Counted from the stretch's first letter, positions 33,046 through 41,653 are shown. The stretch: 64,000 nucleotides of DNA from Thermoplasmata archaeon (GCA_021798195.1 JAJZYH010000005.1:1-64000), one strand, 5' to 3'. Program-made: numbers and translations. Notes: generated by a model not told the origin, from the letters alone.

Positions 33046-34407
33046 ATGCGCGTCTACGTGGAGGGGTACGGGTGCTCCCAGAATCTGGGAGAAGCCGAGG
33101 CGCTCCGGGAAGCGACGCGAGCCTCCGGGCATACCCTGGTCCAACGCCCCCAGGACGCAGAGGTGGGGGTGCTGGTCACCTGCGCGGTCATCGGGCCCAC
33201 CGAAGACCGGATGGTCCGACGATGGCAGGAGATGTCGCCCCTCTGGCGCCATACTGTCGTGACCGGCTGCATGGTCCCCCTTCGGAAGGAGAGGTTCGTT
33301 GGACCCTTGGCGCGTGGATCCCCTCCGCACTTCCTGAGCATACGGGACCAGACCCGTTTCCCCCAAGTGCTCGCCGAACTCGCGGGACTTGAGGCTCCGC
33401 GGTCTCCGCCCCAGGCCCCCGCCGCGCCACCCGGGGCAAATCCCGGTGGCTCGTCTCCCCCGCGCCACGTGTGGGGAGAGGTGACCCTCACCCAGGGATG
33501 CACCAGCCACTGCACATACTGCTTCAGCCGGCTGGCCCGTGGGCCGCTCCGCAGCGTCCCGCTGGACCAGATCCGGACTTCCGTGGAGCGTGCCCTCGGC
33601 CAGGGGGCCCGGGAGATCCGGCTCACCTCCCTGGACACCTCCTGCTACGGCATGGACATGGGGGGGCCCGAAGCCCCCCGGCTGCCCGAAGTGGTCCGCA
33701 TGCTGGGGCGCCTCGGATGCCCGGAGGAGTTCCGGATCCGGGTGGGGATGATGAGCCCGCAGACGCTCCGGACCATCGCGGATGAATATCTTCCGCTCTT
33801 CCGGGCGGAACCCCGGCTGTTCCGGTTCCTCCACCTCCCGGTCCAGTCGGGGTCGGACGGCGTCCTGGGGTCCATGCGCCGGGGGTATACGGTCAGCGAG
33901 TTCCGCCAGCTGATCCTCCGCGGACGGGAAATCGCCCCCGATCTTACGGTATCCACGGACGTGATCACGGGTTTCCCGGGCGAATCGGAAGAGGACCACC
34001 AGGCCACCCTTCGCCTGCTCCGGGACGTGGAACCCGAGATCGTCAACGTCACCCGGTTCTCCCCCCGTCCCCTCACACCGGCGGCGCGCCTTTCCCCCGT
34101 TCCGGCGCGCGTCGCCAAGGAGCGGTCCCGCGAGATCGCCCGGCTCCGGCACGACGTGGCCCGCCGCAGGTTGGAGAGGTACATCGGCTCCCGCTGGGAT
34201 TGTCTGGTGGTCGAAGAAGGCGTGGGAGAAACCCGGGTGGGACGGCTGGACAACTATCTCCCCGTGGTCCTTCCGCAGGAGGCCCCCATCGGGCAATGGG
34301 CCCGCATCCAGGTCCACGGGGTCCGCACTACATACCTCTTGGGCGACTTTCTGGGACCGACCCAGCGGCCACTCCCAGCAAGTCCCGGGGAAGTTGAAAC
34401 CCCTTGA
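33046..34407 (+). CDS. tRNA t6A37 methylthiotransferase (CDKAL1/e-MtaB type)
   Basis: 453 aa from ATG 33046 (GTG 33037 possible). Adds a methylthio group to t6A37 of tRNAs reading ANN codons. N-terminal UPF0004/MTTase domain with cluster cysteines in GYGCSQN, VTCAVIGPTEDR and VTGCMVP; radical SAM CxxxCxxC as CTSHCTYC; HLPVQSGSD and TRFSPRPLTPA; C-terminal TRAM domain (WDCLVVEEG...VVLP). A ~25-residue Pro/Ala linker (PPQAPAAPPGANPGGSSPP) between the first two domains is unusual. Lies 53 nt after MAT. Confidence 0.94.
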   Translation: MRVYVEGYGCSQNLGEAEALREATRASGHTLVQRPQDAEVGVLVTCAVIGPTEDRMVRRWQEMSPLWRHTVVTGCMVPLRKERFVGPLARGSPPHFLSIRDQTRFPQVLAELAGLEAPRSPPQAPAAPPGANPGGSSPPRHVWGEVTLTQGCTSHCTYCFSRLARGPLRSVPLDQIRTSVERALGQGAREIRLTSLDTSCYGMDMGGPEAPRLPEVVRMLGRLGCPEEFRIRVGMMSPQTLRTIADEYLPLFRAEPRLFRFLHLPVQSGSDGVLGSMRRGYTVSEFRQLILRGREIAPDLTVSTDVITGFPGESEEDHQATLRLLRDVEPEIVNVTRFSPRPLTPAARLSPVPARVAKERSREIARLRHDVARRRLERYIGSRWDCLVVEEGVGETRVGRLDNYLPVVLPQEAPIGQWARIQVHGVRTTYLLGDFLGPTQRPLPASPGEVETP

Positions 34408-34850
34408 GCCGGTCCTCCGTCGTCCGAGGCCCGACGGAACCGGACCCCAGGGAACCTGGGGAAGGTTCCCCTTGCAGAGGGAATACCCGCGCCGGGGGCT
34501 CCCGACTGGACGGCCGGGAGCTCCTCCGGCAGAACCATTTCTCCGGGTGAAACCGTCGTCGGCGGCACATACCCCGCGGCATTCCTTTGCCTACGGATGG
34601 TACCTGGGCTTCCCCTCGGAGTCCTTGCTTCTGGCCCGTAGCCCTTTATGCATCCAGGTCCCGCGTCTCCCCGCGGGTCCCTTGGGGCAGCGAAGAATCC
34701 GTCCGAGGGATCCCTGGGGCAGGGGTCCCCCCGGCCGGGGTCGAAGGAGGGAGGTTTAAAGTCCCCCCAGAGCGCTATTCTCCGCAAGCCCGGGGTTCCC
34801 GTCCGTGGGGTTCCCTTCCCCACAGGACACCCGGGGAGGAGAGATCCCCC
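34408..34850. other. 443 bp intergenic with hairpins; possible ncRNA or terminator
   Basis: CCCCAGG-GAA-CCTGGGG forms a perfect 7-bp hairpin at 34445-34461, 38 nt after the methylthiotransferase stop. CTTTATGC at 34642-34649 is TATA-like in either direction; CTACGG and CCGTAG near 34600-34640 could pair. No tRNA, RNase P or SRP signature was recognised. Confidence 0.3.
34753..34761 (+). promoter_or_regulatory. TATA box for the TM/zinc-ribbon gene
   Basis: GGTTTAAAG, ~95 nt before TTG 34851; predicts a ~70-nt leader that ends in a GGAGG ribosome site. Confidence 0.45.
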
Positions 34851-35948
34851 TTGAGCGAGACCACCGCATTCATCGGGATCGCTCTCGTTGCATTCGCGGG
34901 CATCCTGCTCATCATCCTGATTTCCCGGCGGAACCGACTGAAGCGCGAGCGGCTGGCCGCCGCCTTGGATGAACCTTCAGACCTCTTCGACTCCGCCTTC
35001 AACCGCATCGAGGCGGCGAGCCATTTCGCCGACCGGATGCAGCGGGAGGGCTATCGAGTGGCCGGGGCGAGAGAGTACGTGAGCCAGGCCCGCTCGGATC
35101 TGTCCAGGGGAGATCCCACGAGCGCGTTGCAGATGGCCCGGAAGGCCCAGGAACTTCTTTTGGAGCTCCGCCGGGCGGGTCCTCCGGGCTCCCCCGACCC
35201 GGAGGAATCCCCCGAGCCTTCCGGAGACGCCGCTGAGGAGTCGCGAGGGGAACCCATGGTCCGGGATCTGGCCCGGCGCGTGGGAGATCCGGAGGAAGCG
35301 CTTCCAGCTCACCGGGAAGGCAGGGCTTCCTTCCCGGTGCGGGCGGCCCCGGAAGATGCGCGGTCGTCTCCCCCAAGTCCGCAACAGGAACAGACCATGC
35401 CCGACGAAGAAACCTCCACCATGTCCGATTTCCGCCGATCTCTGCCCAAGAACTTCCTGGAGGCCCGGTTCGAGCTCAAGATGCTCGTCGACGAGCTCGC
35501 GGCGGCAGAAGCCGCGAGTTCGGGGCACGCGGACTTCCGGGAAGCGAGCCTTCTGGCGCAGCAGAGCCAGAAGGCACTGGACCGGAAGGACTTCACGGAG
35601 GGACTCCGCCTGGCGGTCCGGGGACGGCGACGGTTGGGGAGCCAGCGCCTGGAGACGATCTCATTGAGCCCGGGAACGGTGGTGGAACCTCCCCCCGGAC
35701 CAACGCCCATGGCCCAACGCTCCTCGGGCCCCCCTCCCGTTCCCGAGGCCGCGCCGGACCCCGACGGGCCGGCCAAACCCCTGGCGGTGCCCTGTCCCCG
35801 GTGCGGTCGGGAGAACCCCGCGGACAACCGTTTTTGCCGGGGGTGCGGGAAACCGCTTACCGAGCCAAAATGCCCCCGATGCCAGAGGGTGGTAGAGTTG
35901 GAGGATGCCTTCTGCGGGAGTTGCGGGGCCCCCCTCGCGCCGGTCTGA
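34851..35948 (+). CDS. Membrane-anchored helical protein with double zinc ribbon, unknown function
   Basis: 365 aa from TTG 34851, chosen for the GGGGAGGAGAG ribosome site ~8 nt upstream and because a TM helix (AFIGIALVAFAGILLIILIS, about 6-25) then sits at the N-terminus. Two helical segments rich in Ala/Glu/Arg (about 40-105 and 195-265) each resemble TPR/coil hairpins and are separated by disordered linkers. The C-terminus holds two zinc ribbons (CPRCGRENPADNRFCRGCG and CPRCQ...CGSCG). Likely a membrane scaffold; function unknown. Convergent with nreA. Confidence 0.72.
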   Translation: MSETTAFIGIALVAFAGILLIILISRRNRLKRERLAAALDEPSDLFDSAFNRIEAASHFADRMQREGYRVAGAREYVSQARSDLSRGDPTSALQMARKAQELLLELRRAGPPGSPDPEESPEPSGDAAEESRGEPMVRDLARRVGDPEEALPAHREGRASFPVRAAPEDARSSPPSPQQEQTMPDEETSTMSDFRRSLPKNFLEARFELKMLVDELAAAEAASSGHADFREASLLAQQSQKALDRKDFTEGLRLAVRGRRRLGSQRLETISLSPGTVVEPPPGPTPMAQRSSGPPPVPEAAPDPDGPAKPLAVPCPRCGRENPADNRFCRGCGKPLTEPKCPRCQRVVELEDAFCGSCGAPLAPV

Positions 35949-35954
35949 CCTCGC

Positions 35955-37277
35955 TCAAAGGTACTGATCCAGCCGCCGCTGGCTCTTCCACTCCCGCAAG
36001 AGGGTGCTCTGGAGGAGCCAGCGTCGCATGGGAATGGAAAAGAAGCGGGAGATGCGCTGGAGGACCTCTTCCCAGGAGGAAAGGCGCTGGGGGTGTCCCC
36101 CCAGCGCCGTTCGGACATGCTCCCGGACGTTCCAGACACCCAAGGGGAGGACCTCCCCGGGATGGATCTCCCGAAGGATCAGTGCTCCCGACTGCCGGTT
36201 CAAGTCCAAGAGCTTCTCGGTGATGGCCAACCGGCCGGCGTAGTAACATCCTCCCATCCCGGCGTATTGGGTCCGACCCCGAAACCCCTCATGATCCCCC
36301 AGCATCAGAACGTTCGCCCCTTCCGGATTCCAGAGGGTCCCCGGATACCACGCCTCGATGGATTCGTAGCGCCAACTCCCCGGGAGGAAGAGAACGAACC
36401 AGCGGTTTCCCAACGCTTCCAATGTGTAGAGCCACCACTCCGACAGTTCCGGGAGCATGCGGATGCGCTCCAGATTGGCCTTGCCCAGGAGGTCGTCCAC
36501 GGCGGTGATGGACCACCGCGTGGGAACGAACCGCCGGTGACCCCGTCGGCCCAGGACGCCGGCGCTCAATGCCCGTTGGATGCGGCTCACAGGGACCTTC
36601 TGGCCATAGAGCTCTTCCACGACGATCCGGGCGGTGGCATGGATGTCCCCTGCGGAGCGTTCCAACCGGGGATCCACCCGGCGGACGTCGAGGTGCAGAG
36701 CCTCGAGCGGCGCCGTGGGGCCGTATGGCGGCGTGTCGTCGGACAGCTCCAGACGGAGCTGGGGGGCCTTGCGGAACTTGGCCTCTCCCTCGGAACTTTC
36801 CGAGGACAAGGAAACCATCTGGATCTCTTCCACGATGGGGTTCGCCCGCTCGGCATCCGTAACCTTCACCGGATACGTGCCCCGAAGCAGCGAGGTACGG
36901 AACCCCACGATCTCCTGGAGGGGGCGCCCTACCCAGCGTTCGGGAGTGTCGTAGAGGAGAGTGTCCCCGTGCTGGGGGGCAAGGAGGGGGCCCACATTGA
37001 CGTACGGATACCCGAACCTTCCCACAAAGACCCCGGGAGGGGTGCTCCCATCCCAGCCCCGTCCGGAGAGGTAGGGAAAAGTTCGGGTCGCTCCTTGGAA
37101 GCGGAGCAGAAGTGGGCAGACAGGCTTGCCACACAGGAGGCGGGCCGACCGACACCGCAGGCACATCGTGGGATCGTCCCGGAGGCCGGGGATGGTCCAA
37201 CTGATCCCGGGGGGAGGTTTCGCCAACGGGAGGAGGGAGAGTTCCGCTGGCAGCGTGGACGGGGATGCGGGAACCAC
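35955..37277 (-). CDS. nreA: NreA-like DNA repair protein with C-terminal PIP box
   Basis: 440 aa from GTG 37277 (403 aa from ATG 37166). Archaeal NreA is linked to DNA damage tolerance with PCNA. The N-terminal Cys motif CLRCRSARLLCGKPVCPLL is the family hallmark, followed by GRFGYPYVNVGPLL, DTPERWVG and GYR-type segments. The last residues QRRLDQYL match the PCNA-interacting consensus QxxLxxYL. GTG 37277 fits a TATA box ~27 nt upstream; the longer ORF runs antisense through tRNA-Pro and is rejected. Confidence 0.88.
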   Translation of the reverse strand: MVPASPSTLPAELSLLPLAKPPPGISWTIPGLRDDPTMCLRCRSARLLCGKPVCPLLLRFQGATRTFPYLSGRGWDGSTPPGVFVGRFGYPYVNVGPLLAPQHGDTLLYDTPERWVGRPLQEIVGFRTSLLRGTYPVKVTDAERANPIVEEIQMVSLSSESSEGEAKFRKAPQLRLELSDDTPPYGPTAPLEALHLDVRRVDPRLERSAGDIHATARIVVEELYGQKVPVSRIQRALSAGVLGRRGHRRFVPTRWSITAVDDLLGKANLERIRMLPELSEWWLYTLEALGNRWFVLFLPGSWRYESIEAWYPGTLWNPEGANVLMLGDHEGFRGRTQYAGMGGCYYAGRLAITEKLLDLNRQSGALILREIHPGEVLPLGVWNVREHVRTALGGHPQRLSSWEEVLQRISRFFSIPMRRWLLQSTLLREWKSQRRLDQYL

Positions 37278-37299
37278 ATCCGGGGATGACTCCCCAACC

Positions 37300-37307
37300 T
37301 CAAATAG
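37300..37307. promoter_or_regulatory. TATA element between nreA and tRNA-Pro
   Basis: TCAAATAG (minus strand CTATTTGA). It is ~27 nt before GTG 37277 of nreA and ~42 nt before tRNA-Pro on the other strand; assignment to nreA is firmer. Confidence 0.45.
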
Positions 37308-37345
37308 GGAAAGGTGATGAAACGCCTCTCCCGAGAGGGTGTTAC

Positions 37346-37420
37346 GGGACTGTGGGGTAGCTTGGTCCATCCTATGGCGTTCGGGACGCCGTGACTCCGG
37401 TTCAAATCCGGACAGTCCCA
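37346..37420 (+). tRNA. tRNA-Pro (anticodon CGG)
   Basis: Acceptor GGGACTG/CAGTCCC, anticodon stem TGGCG/CGCCG around TTCGGGA (anticodon CGG, G37), T-arm TCCGG-TTCAAAT-CCGGA, discriminator A. No intron, CCA not encoded. Confidence 0.95.
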
Positions 37421-37755
37421 TCCCACCAGGATTCGGGACTTCACCCCGATGGCCCTTCGCAGATCTCCTGGAGAAGCGCCATACGGAAGGTCCCGACGTT
37501 GGCTCCCCACTCCTTCGCGAGGACTCGCTGTGAAGAGAGATTTCGCAAGGTGGTGTCCGCAGAGCCAACCCAGGGGACGGGCCTGGCTCTGAGTCGCACC
37601 TCCATCGCGACCATCCTGTCTTCGCACGTGGAATCTCAACACCCTCTCCGGGTGGCAAGTCCCGTTGGCCCTTGGGAACCCGGGAGCCGGGACCGTCCAT
37701 TCACCGAACCTTGAAGAGAGACGGGACCTCTCCGCAGGAGGGACGGGAACAAGAA
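37421..37755. other. 335 bp between tRNA-Pro and the methyltransferase, nothing clear
   Basis: No ORF with protein-like composition. A GGAGGGA ribosome-site candidate lies near 37736 for the next gene. No repeat of the tRNA-Pro 3' end was seen. Confidence 0.4.
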
Positions 37756-38382
37756 ATGACCGCACACCACCACGGAAGCGAACACACCCACTCACCGGGA
37801 TCGCATGGATGGAACCGGAGGGATGCGTTGGAACGGCTCGAGAGCCCCGAGCGTAGGAGATTCCAGGACCCCGATGCATTTTGGGACCGCTTCCCCCTCG
37901 CACCCGGTTCCACTGTTGTGGAGGTGGGGGCCGGGACCGGATACTTTGCAATCCCGGCGGCCCGGCGGGTGGGTGCCAAGGGACGGGTGTATGCCGTGGA
38001 TGTGTCCGCGGATCTCGTCGAGCTTCTCCAGGAACGGGCGAGGGCCGAAGGACTCCCCCAACTCGTCCCGGTGCTGAGCCATTCGGACCGGATCCCCCTT
38101 GCGTCGGAAATCGCGGATGTCGTCCTCCTCGCCAACGTCCTCCACGATGTCCCTCCGGAAACCGTGCGTGAGGCGGTCCGGTTGGTCAAGCGCGACGGCA
38201 GAATCCTCAATGCGGATTGGAAGAAGGAGGAGACTCCCATGGGTCCACCCCTGGACATCCGGCTGACCCCTGGGGAGGCGGCCCACCTCCTGCGCACGCA
38301 CGGGCTCGAATTGGAGGAGACCCTGGAGATCGGGCCGTATCACTACGCCCTTCGCCTGAGGCCCAGAGGGCCGCCCCGGTGA
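37756..38382 (+). CDS. Class I SAM-dependent methyltransferase with His-rich N-terminus
   Basis: 208 aa from ATG 37756. SAM-binding motif I VVEVGAGTGYFAIPAARRV (about residue 54), acidic end of strand 2 VYAVDVS, LLANVLHDVPP (post-motif), and LKxGG-like VKRDGRILN. Resembles UbiE/ArsM-like small methyltransferases; substrate unknown. The first ~25 residues (TAHHHGSEHTHSPGSHGW) hold seven His and could bind metal. Upstream in-frame codons are low-complexity. Confidence 0.85.
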   Translation: MTAHHHGSEHTHSPGSHGWNRRDALERLESPERRRFQDPDAFWDRFPLAPGSTVVEVGAGTGYFAIPAARRVGAKGRVYAVDVSADLVELLQERARAEGLPQLVPVLSHSDRIPLASEIADVVLLANVLHDVPPETVREAVRLVKRDGRILNADWKKEETPMGPPLDIRLTPGEAAHLLRTHGLELEETLEIGPYHYALRLRPRGPPR

Positions 38383-38680
38383 GGACCGGGTTGCCATTCG
38401 GCCTCTGGAGGCCCCTTCCCTCGCTGGACCATGGCGCCGGCACCCCCAGCCAGGTACGTGCGCCCCCCGTCCCGCTGAACCGGTCTCGAGAGCTCCGACC
38501 GGCTCTCATGGATGGGACCTGGCGCCGACCCCGTCCGGGTCTTCCGGCATCAGGCATCTCTGCCTTGGAAGGCAACCCCTTGAAGCGCTTGGAGCTGGGT
38601 TTGCCCCTGTCCCCCTTGGATGAGCCCGCACCACCAGTAGTTGGGGAGGCCCTCCGTGGTGGGCCCTCTCCGATTGCCCC
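38383..38680. other. 298 bp spacer, nothing supported
   Basis: Lies between two convergent genes. Short ORFs only; GC-rich, with CATCTCTGCCTTGGAAGGCA-like inverted repeat around 38546-38574 that could be a terminator hairpin, without a T run. Confidence 0.3.
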
Positions 38681-39109
38681 CTACCTCTCCCTCTCCTTGT
38701 CCTGCTCGTAATGCCATTCCTGGATGGGGTCGGTGTGGATGCCGGCGGCCTTCGCCAGTTCCTTTTTCACGTCCTTCTTGACCGCCTTTCCGGCCGCGGC
38801 CGTGGCGGCCACCCCCTTCTTCCCGAACCAGACCGCCTTCCGACCCATGGATTGGGCGCCATCCGACACCTTCCGAGGGAGCTTCTTGAACTCCTGGTGC
38901 ACCCGGTGGATCTTCACGCTCAGGGAAAACAGGTCGTAATCGATCTCCCGGAGCAGGTGGTCGGCCTCCTTTCCCACGGCCTTCGGGAGCTCGGCAATGT
39001 CCTTCTCCACGGATCGGAACTCCGATTCCAGGTCCAGCCCCAGGCCCTTGGCCGCCTGCCGCAGCATCGACAAGTGCTCCCGGAAGCGGGCTTCGTGGAC
39101 GTCTGCCAT
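38681..39109 (-). CDS. Helical protein with Lys/Ala-rich basic tail, unknown function
   Basis: 142 aa. Helical and charged for ~95 residues (FREHLSMLRQAAKGLGLDLES, ADHLLREIDYDLFSLSV), then a Lys/Ala segment (GKKGVAATAAAGKAVKKDVKKEL) that looks like a basic nucleic-acid or membrane-binding tail, ending in a polar EQDKERER. Not recognised. Its promoter is shared with rnhA and covered by a perfect palindrome. Confidence 0.65.
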   Translation of the reverse strand: MADVHEARFREHLSMLRQAAKGLGLDLESEFRSVEKDIAELPKAVGKEADHLLREIDYDLFSLSVKIHRVHQEFKKLPRKVSDGAQSMGRKAVWFGKKGVAATAAAGKAVKKDVKKELAKAAGIHTDPIQEWHYEQDKERER

Positions 39110-39136
39110 GGTCCTCTACCCACCCCGATGGTGGCT

Positions 39137-39156
39137 CCAACTCATAAAGGAGTTGG
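39137..39156. promoter_or_regulatory. 20-bp palindrome over a bidirectional TATA element
   Basis: CCAACTC-ATAAAG-GAGTTGG: perfect 7-bp arms around a TATA-like core (CTTTATG on the minus strand). It lies between divergent genes, ~37 nt before ATG 39109 and ~35 nt before GTG 39181, and looks like an operator controlling both. Confidence 0.55.
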
Positions 39157-39180
39157 GGATATCCGAAGGGGGGGCAGGGG

Positions 39181-39786
39181 GTGGAGGAGAGTCCCGGGTC
39201 CGTCGATCCTCCTCGCACCGCCAGGCCCTCGCCCAGGGACACCAAGCCCGTGGGTCCATTGGAAGACCGGATCGCGCGGGGTACCGTGCTCATGGACCAG
39301 GGGGTCTTGGTCCACTTTGACGGCGCCTGTGAACCGCCCCGGGGGGGAGGGATCGCCACATGGGCCTTCACGGTGGAGGGGGAAGGTCTGGATTTCGAGG
39401 AATCGGGACTCGCCGCGGTGCCCGGGGCACCCCATGCCACCAACAACGTGGCAGAATACGTCGCGGCGATACGGGCCCTGGAGTACCTGGCCCAAAAGGG
39501 ATACCGGGGATCGGTCACGCTCCTCGGGGATAGCCAGCTGGTGATCCGCCAGTTCACCGGGGAGTACGCCGTGCGCACCCCCCATCTGCGATCCTATCAC
39601 GAGCGCCTTCATCAACTGGGTCAGCGCTTCGAGAAGGTGCAGTTCTTCTGGATCCCCCGAGAGCAGAACGCCCGGGCCGACTGGCTCACCAAGCAGGCCA
39701 TCCGGCGTGTGCTCCGCCAGGGAGGGAACGGACCCCCCTCCCCCGACGGGAGGGAACCCTTCCCGGGCGGAACTCCCGGACCTTAG
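39181..39786 (+). CDS. rnhA: Ribonuclease HI-type protein
   Basis: 201 aa from GTG 39181 (ATG 39292 would start just before the domain). Cleaves RNA of RNA-DNA hybrids. Catalytic carboxylates of the DEDD set: VHFDGACEP, NNVAEYVAAIRAL, LLGDSQLVIRQF, and NARADWLTKQAI. The first ~35 residues and last ~25 residues are disordered. It belongs to the short archaeal/bacterial RNase HI group without the N-terminal hybrid-binding domain. Confidence 0.93.
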   Translation: MEESPGSVDPPRTARPSPRDTKPVGPLEDRIARGTVLMDQGVLVHFDGACEPPRGGGIATWAFTVEGEGLDFEESGLAAVPGAPHATNNVAEYVAAIRALEYLAQKGYRGSVTLLGDSQLVIRQFTGEYAVRTPHLRSYHERLHQLGQRFEKVQFFWIPREQNARADWLTKQAIRRVLRQGGNGPPSPDGREPFPGGTPGP

Positions 39787-39890
39787 GTTCCCTCACCGGT
39801 ACGGGGAGCCACAGTCCCCCGAGAGTGGGCATCCATCCGCCTTGGCAGAGGGGGTTGTGGTGATGCGCATTACCACGTACAAGCCCATAC

Positions 39891-39901
39891 TATTATGTAT
39901 A
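39891..39901 (+). promoter_or_regulatory. TATA box for the first secreted paralog
   Basis: TATTATGTATA, ~45 nt before TTG 39941. It lies inside the longer ORF, supporting the internal TTG start; a GAGGGATGAG ribosome-site candidate is in between. Confidence 0.5.
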
Positions 39902-39940
39902 GGCTCTTCGCATCCGTATCACCCGAAGAGGGATGAGAAC

Positions 39941-40708
39941 TTGAGAGAGAGCGATCGATCCCGAGGAGAATCGAAGACCCGATCCGCGCACCGACCGGTC
40001 CGATGGCTGTCCATCCTGATGGGTCTCGCCATCGTGATGGTGTCCGGGACCGTTCTGGCCGATGTGGTGCTGACCTATTCGGTGGCGAACAACCTCAACA
40101 CCGGAGCGACTTCGCCTTTCACATTCGCGGAGGGCTCCAACTTTGTCACCGCGAACGGGCTCGGCATGCTACCCGCTCCCAGCTGCAACCCGGGTGCCCT
40201 TGGCTCGGATTGCTATCAACTGGACACCACTGTGGTGGGTGTCCAATACGTCCCCACCGAGATCTTGAATGGGTACTCATTTGAAGAGACGGAAGCCACG
40301 ACCGCTGCCTGGACCGTGGGATCGACATCGATCGCCGGGGTGGCTCCCAGCACCGCGCCCACCAACGTCGTGTGCGCGTATGCGTTCATCTCGGACGAGA
40401 CGTTGGCCCCCGGGGATGTCACTGTCTCCACCACATCCACGAGCTGCACAACGCCCAGCCTGTCCCTTACCGGAGCCACCTTGAACGCCGCCTGTGGGAC
40501 CGGCAGCACCGGTGGGATCTCGGCCATCGATCTCACCACGGGGACTGTTGTCGCCACCACGGGCCCATGGACGTGCTCCATCGCCAGTGGTAGCGGCGCG
40601 GCCTCGACGATGGTGCTCACCATCAGCTACTTCATCTACAGCAACACCGGCCGATCCACCACGGCGGCCGCTGGCGCGAGCATCCAGATCAGCCCCGGGA
40701 GCAGCTAA
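39941..40708 (+). CDS. Secreted protein, paralog A (unknown family)
   Basis: 255 aa from TTG 39941. Basic N-terminus, hydrophobic stretch SILMGLAIVMVSGTVLA (signal peptide, cleavage plausible after VLA), then DVVLTYSVANN... and SPFTFAEGSNF, and a Thr/Ser/Ala-rich, beta-strand-like remainder with five or more Cys. Shares the signal region, the DV(V/I)LTY strand and the SPF-x-F-x-x-G motif with the next gene, so the two are paralogs. Extracellular structural role (filament, S-layer associate) is possible but unproven. Confidence 0.7.
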   Translation: MRESDRSRGESKTRSAHRPVRWLSILMGLAIVMVSGTVLADVVLTYSVANNLNTGATSPFTFAEGSNFVTANGLGMLPAPSCNPGALGSDCYQLDTTVVGVQYVPTEILNGYSFEETEATTAAWTVGSTSIAGVAPSTAPTNVVCAYAFISDETLAPGDVTVSTTSTSCTTPSLSLTGATLNAACGTGSTGGISAIDLTTGTVVATTGPWTCSIASGSGAASTMVLTISYFIYSNTGRSTTAAAGASIQISPGSS

Positions 40709-40864
40709 GGACCTCCTCGGTACCCGCGGCGAGACAGCATTCCATGGGTCCCGGAAGGCGTATCCCCGGTCTCTGGGGCCCCAAACCCGTTCTTCCAACC
40801 ATCTCAACTCATGGCTCTGATTGACCGCCTTCGCTCTCTTCCCCCGAAGGAGAAGGTAGAAACG

Positions 40865-41557
40865 ATGAGCAGGATCGGGGCCCACGTTCGGAACTTCATC
40901 CGGGGAAACCGGCGCCTGGGGATCCTCGCGATCGGGATTGCCATCATGGCCATCGTAGGCGTCGGCTCGGCCGACGTGATCCTGACCTACCATTCGGGAA
41001 GTGCCGTCGGTCCGGGCGCACCCTCCCCCTTCCGGTTCGTGAATGGAGCGGATTATCCCACGGCCGCCGCGGAGGGATTCGTGACCAGCTCCTATCCCAA
41101 TGGGGCCCAGGTGTCCGTGAGCACCACCCTCAACGGAGCGGACGGAGCCTACGGTACCTACCTTCTCGATGTCCTGGAAGTCCAGGCGACCGCCACGGAA
41201 ACCAACACCTGGGCGCTGAATCTGGCCGTTTCCACCCCGTTGGGGGCCTCCGGGCTCAATGCGGCGTACCTCTTCTATTGCAGCCAGGCCCCCGCCGGCG
41301 TTCCGCTCACATCGCCTCCGCTCGCGTCGGGGACGGACGCGAATGGGAACCCATGGGCCATCTATCCGGTCTCCTGCCCAGGGACCGGGGGGTACGTCCC
41401 CCTCACCAGCATCGCCAACGGACCGGTGACGGTGACCCTGAACGGCATCCACGCCGGGACCTCCGTGCTGTACATTTCCTTCGGGCTCGCAGTCACCAAC
41501 ACAGGTTCCGTCACGACGACCCCGGGCACAGTGACCCTCCTCGCGTCCTCTTCCTGA
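40865..41557 (+). CDS. Secreted protein, paralog B (unknown family)
   Basis: 230 aa from ATG 40865, with GAAGGAGAAGG about 10 nt upstream; ATG 40811 would add 18 residues. Signal/anchor helix LGILAIGIAIMAIVGVGSA, then DVILTYHSG and SPFRFVNGADY as in paralog A. The rest is beta-rich with two Cys (LFYCSQ, PVSCPG) and no other domain known to me. Tandem duplication with divergence of the downstream part is the simplest reading. Confidence 0.7.
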   Translation: MSRIGAHVRNFIRGNRRLGILAIGIAIMAIVGVGSADVILTYHSGSAVGPGAPSPFRFVNGADYPTAAAEGFVTSSYPNGAQVSVSTTLNGADGAYGTYLLDVLEVQATATETNTWALNLAVSTPLGASGLNAAYLFYCSQAPAGVPLTSPPLASGTDANGNPWAIYPVSCPGTGGYVPLTSIANGPVTVTLNGIHAGTSVLYISFGLAVTNTGSVTTTPGTVTLLASSS

Positions 41558-41610
41558 GCACGGGCGTCCGGGGAGCCGCGCAGGGGGGCCGGAGGCCCAC
41601 GGGAAGGTTT

Positions 41611-41617
41611 CAGATAT
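41611..41617 (+). promoter_or_regulatory. TATA-like element for the Pro-rich membrane protein gene
   Basis: CAGATAT, about 40 nt before GTG 41654, with AAGAGG as a weak ribosome site in between. Confidence 0.3.
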
Positions 41618-41653
41618 CGTACGTGTTCCTAGGGTTGAACAAGAGGACCGGTC

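Noticed and set aside
37346-37700. N-terminal extension of the nreA ORF (to 37700)
   Set aside because: Runs antisense through a complete tRNA-Pro gene; promoter spacing supports GTG 37277.
38383-38680. SRP or RNase P RNA in the spacer
   Set aside because: Some pairing segments, but no conserved helix 8 or P4 signature could be recognised.
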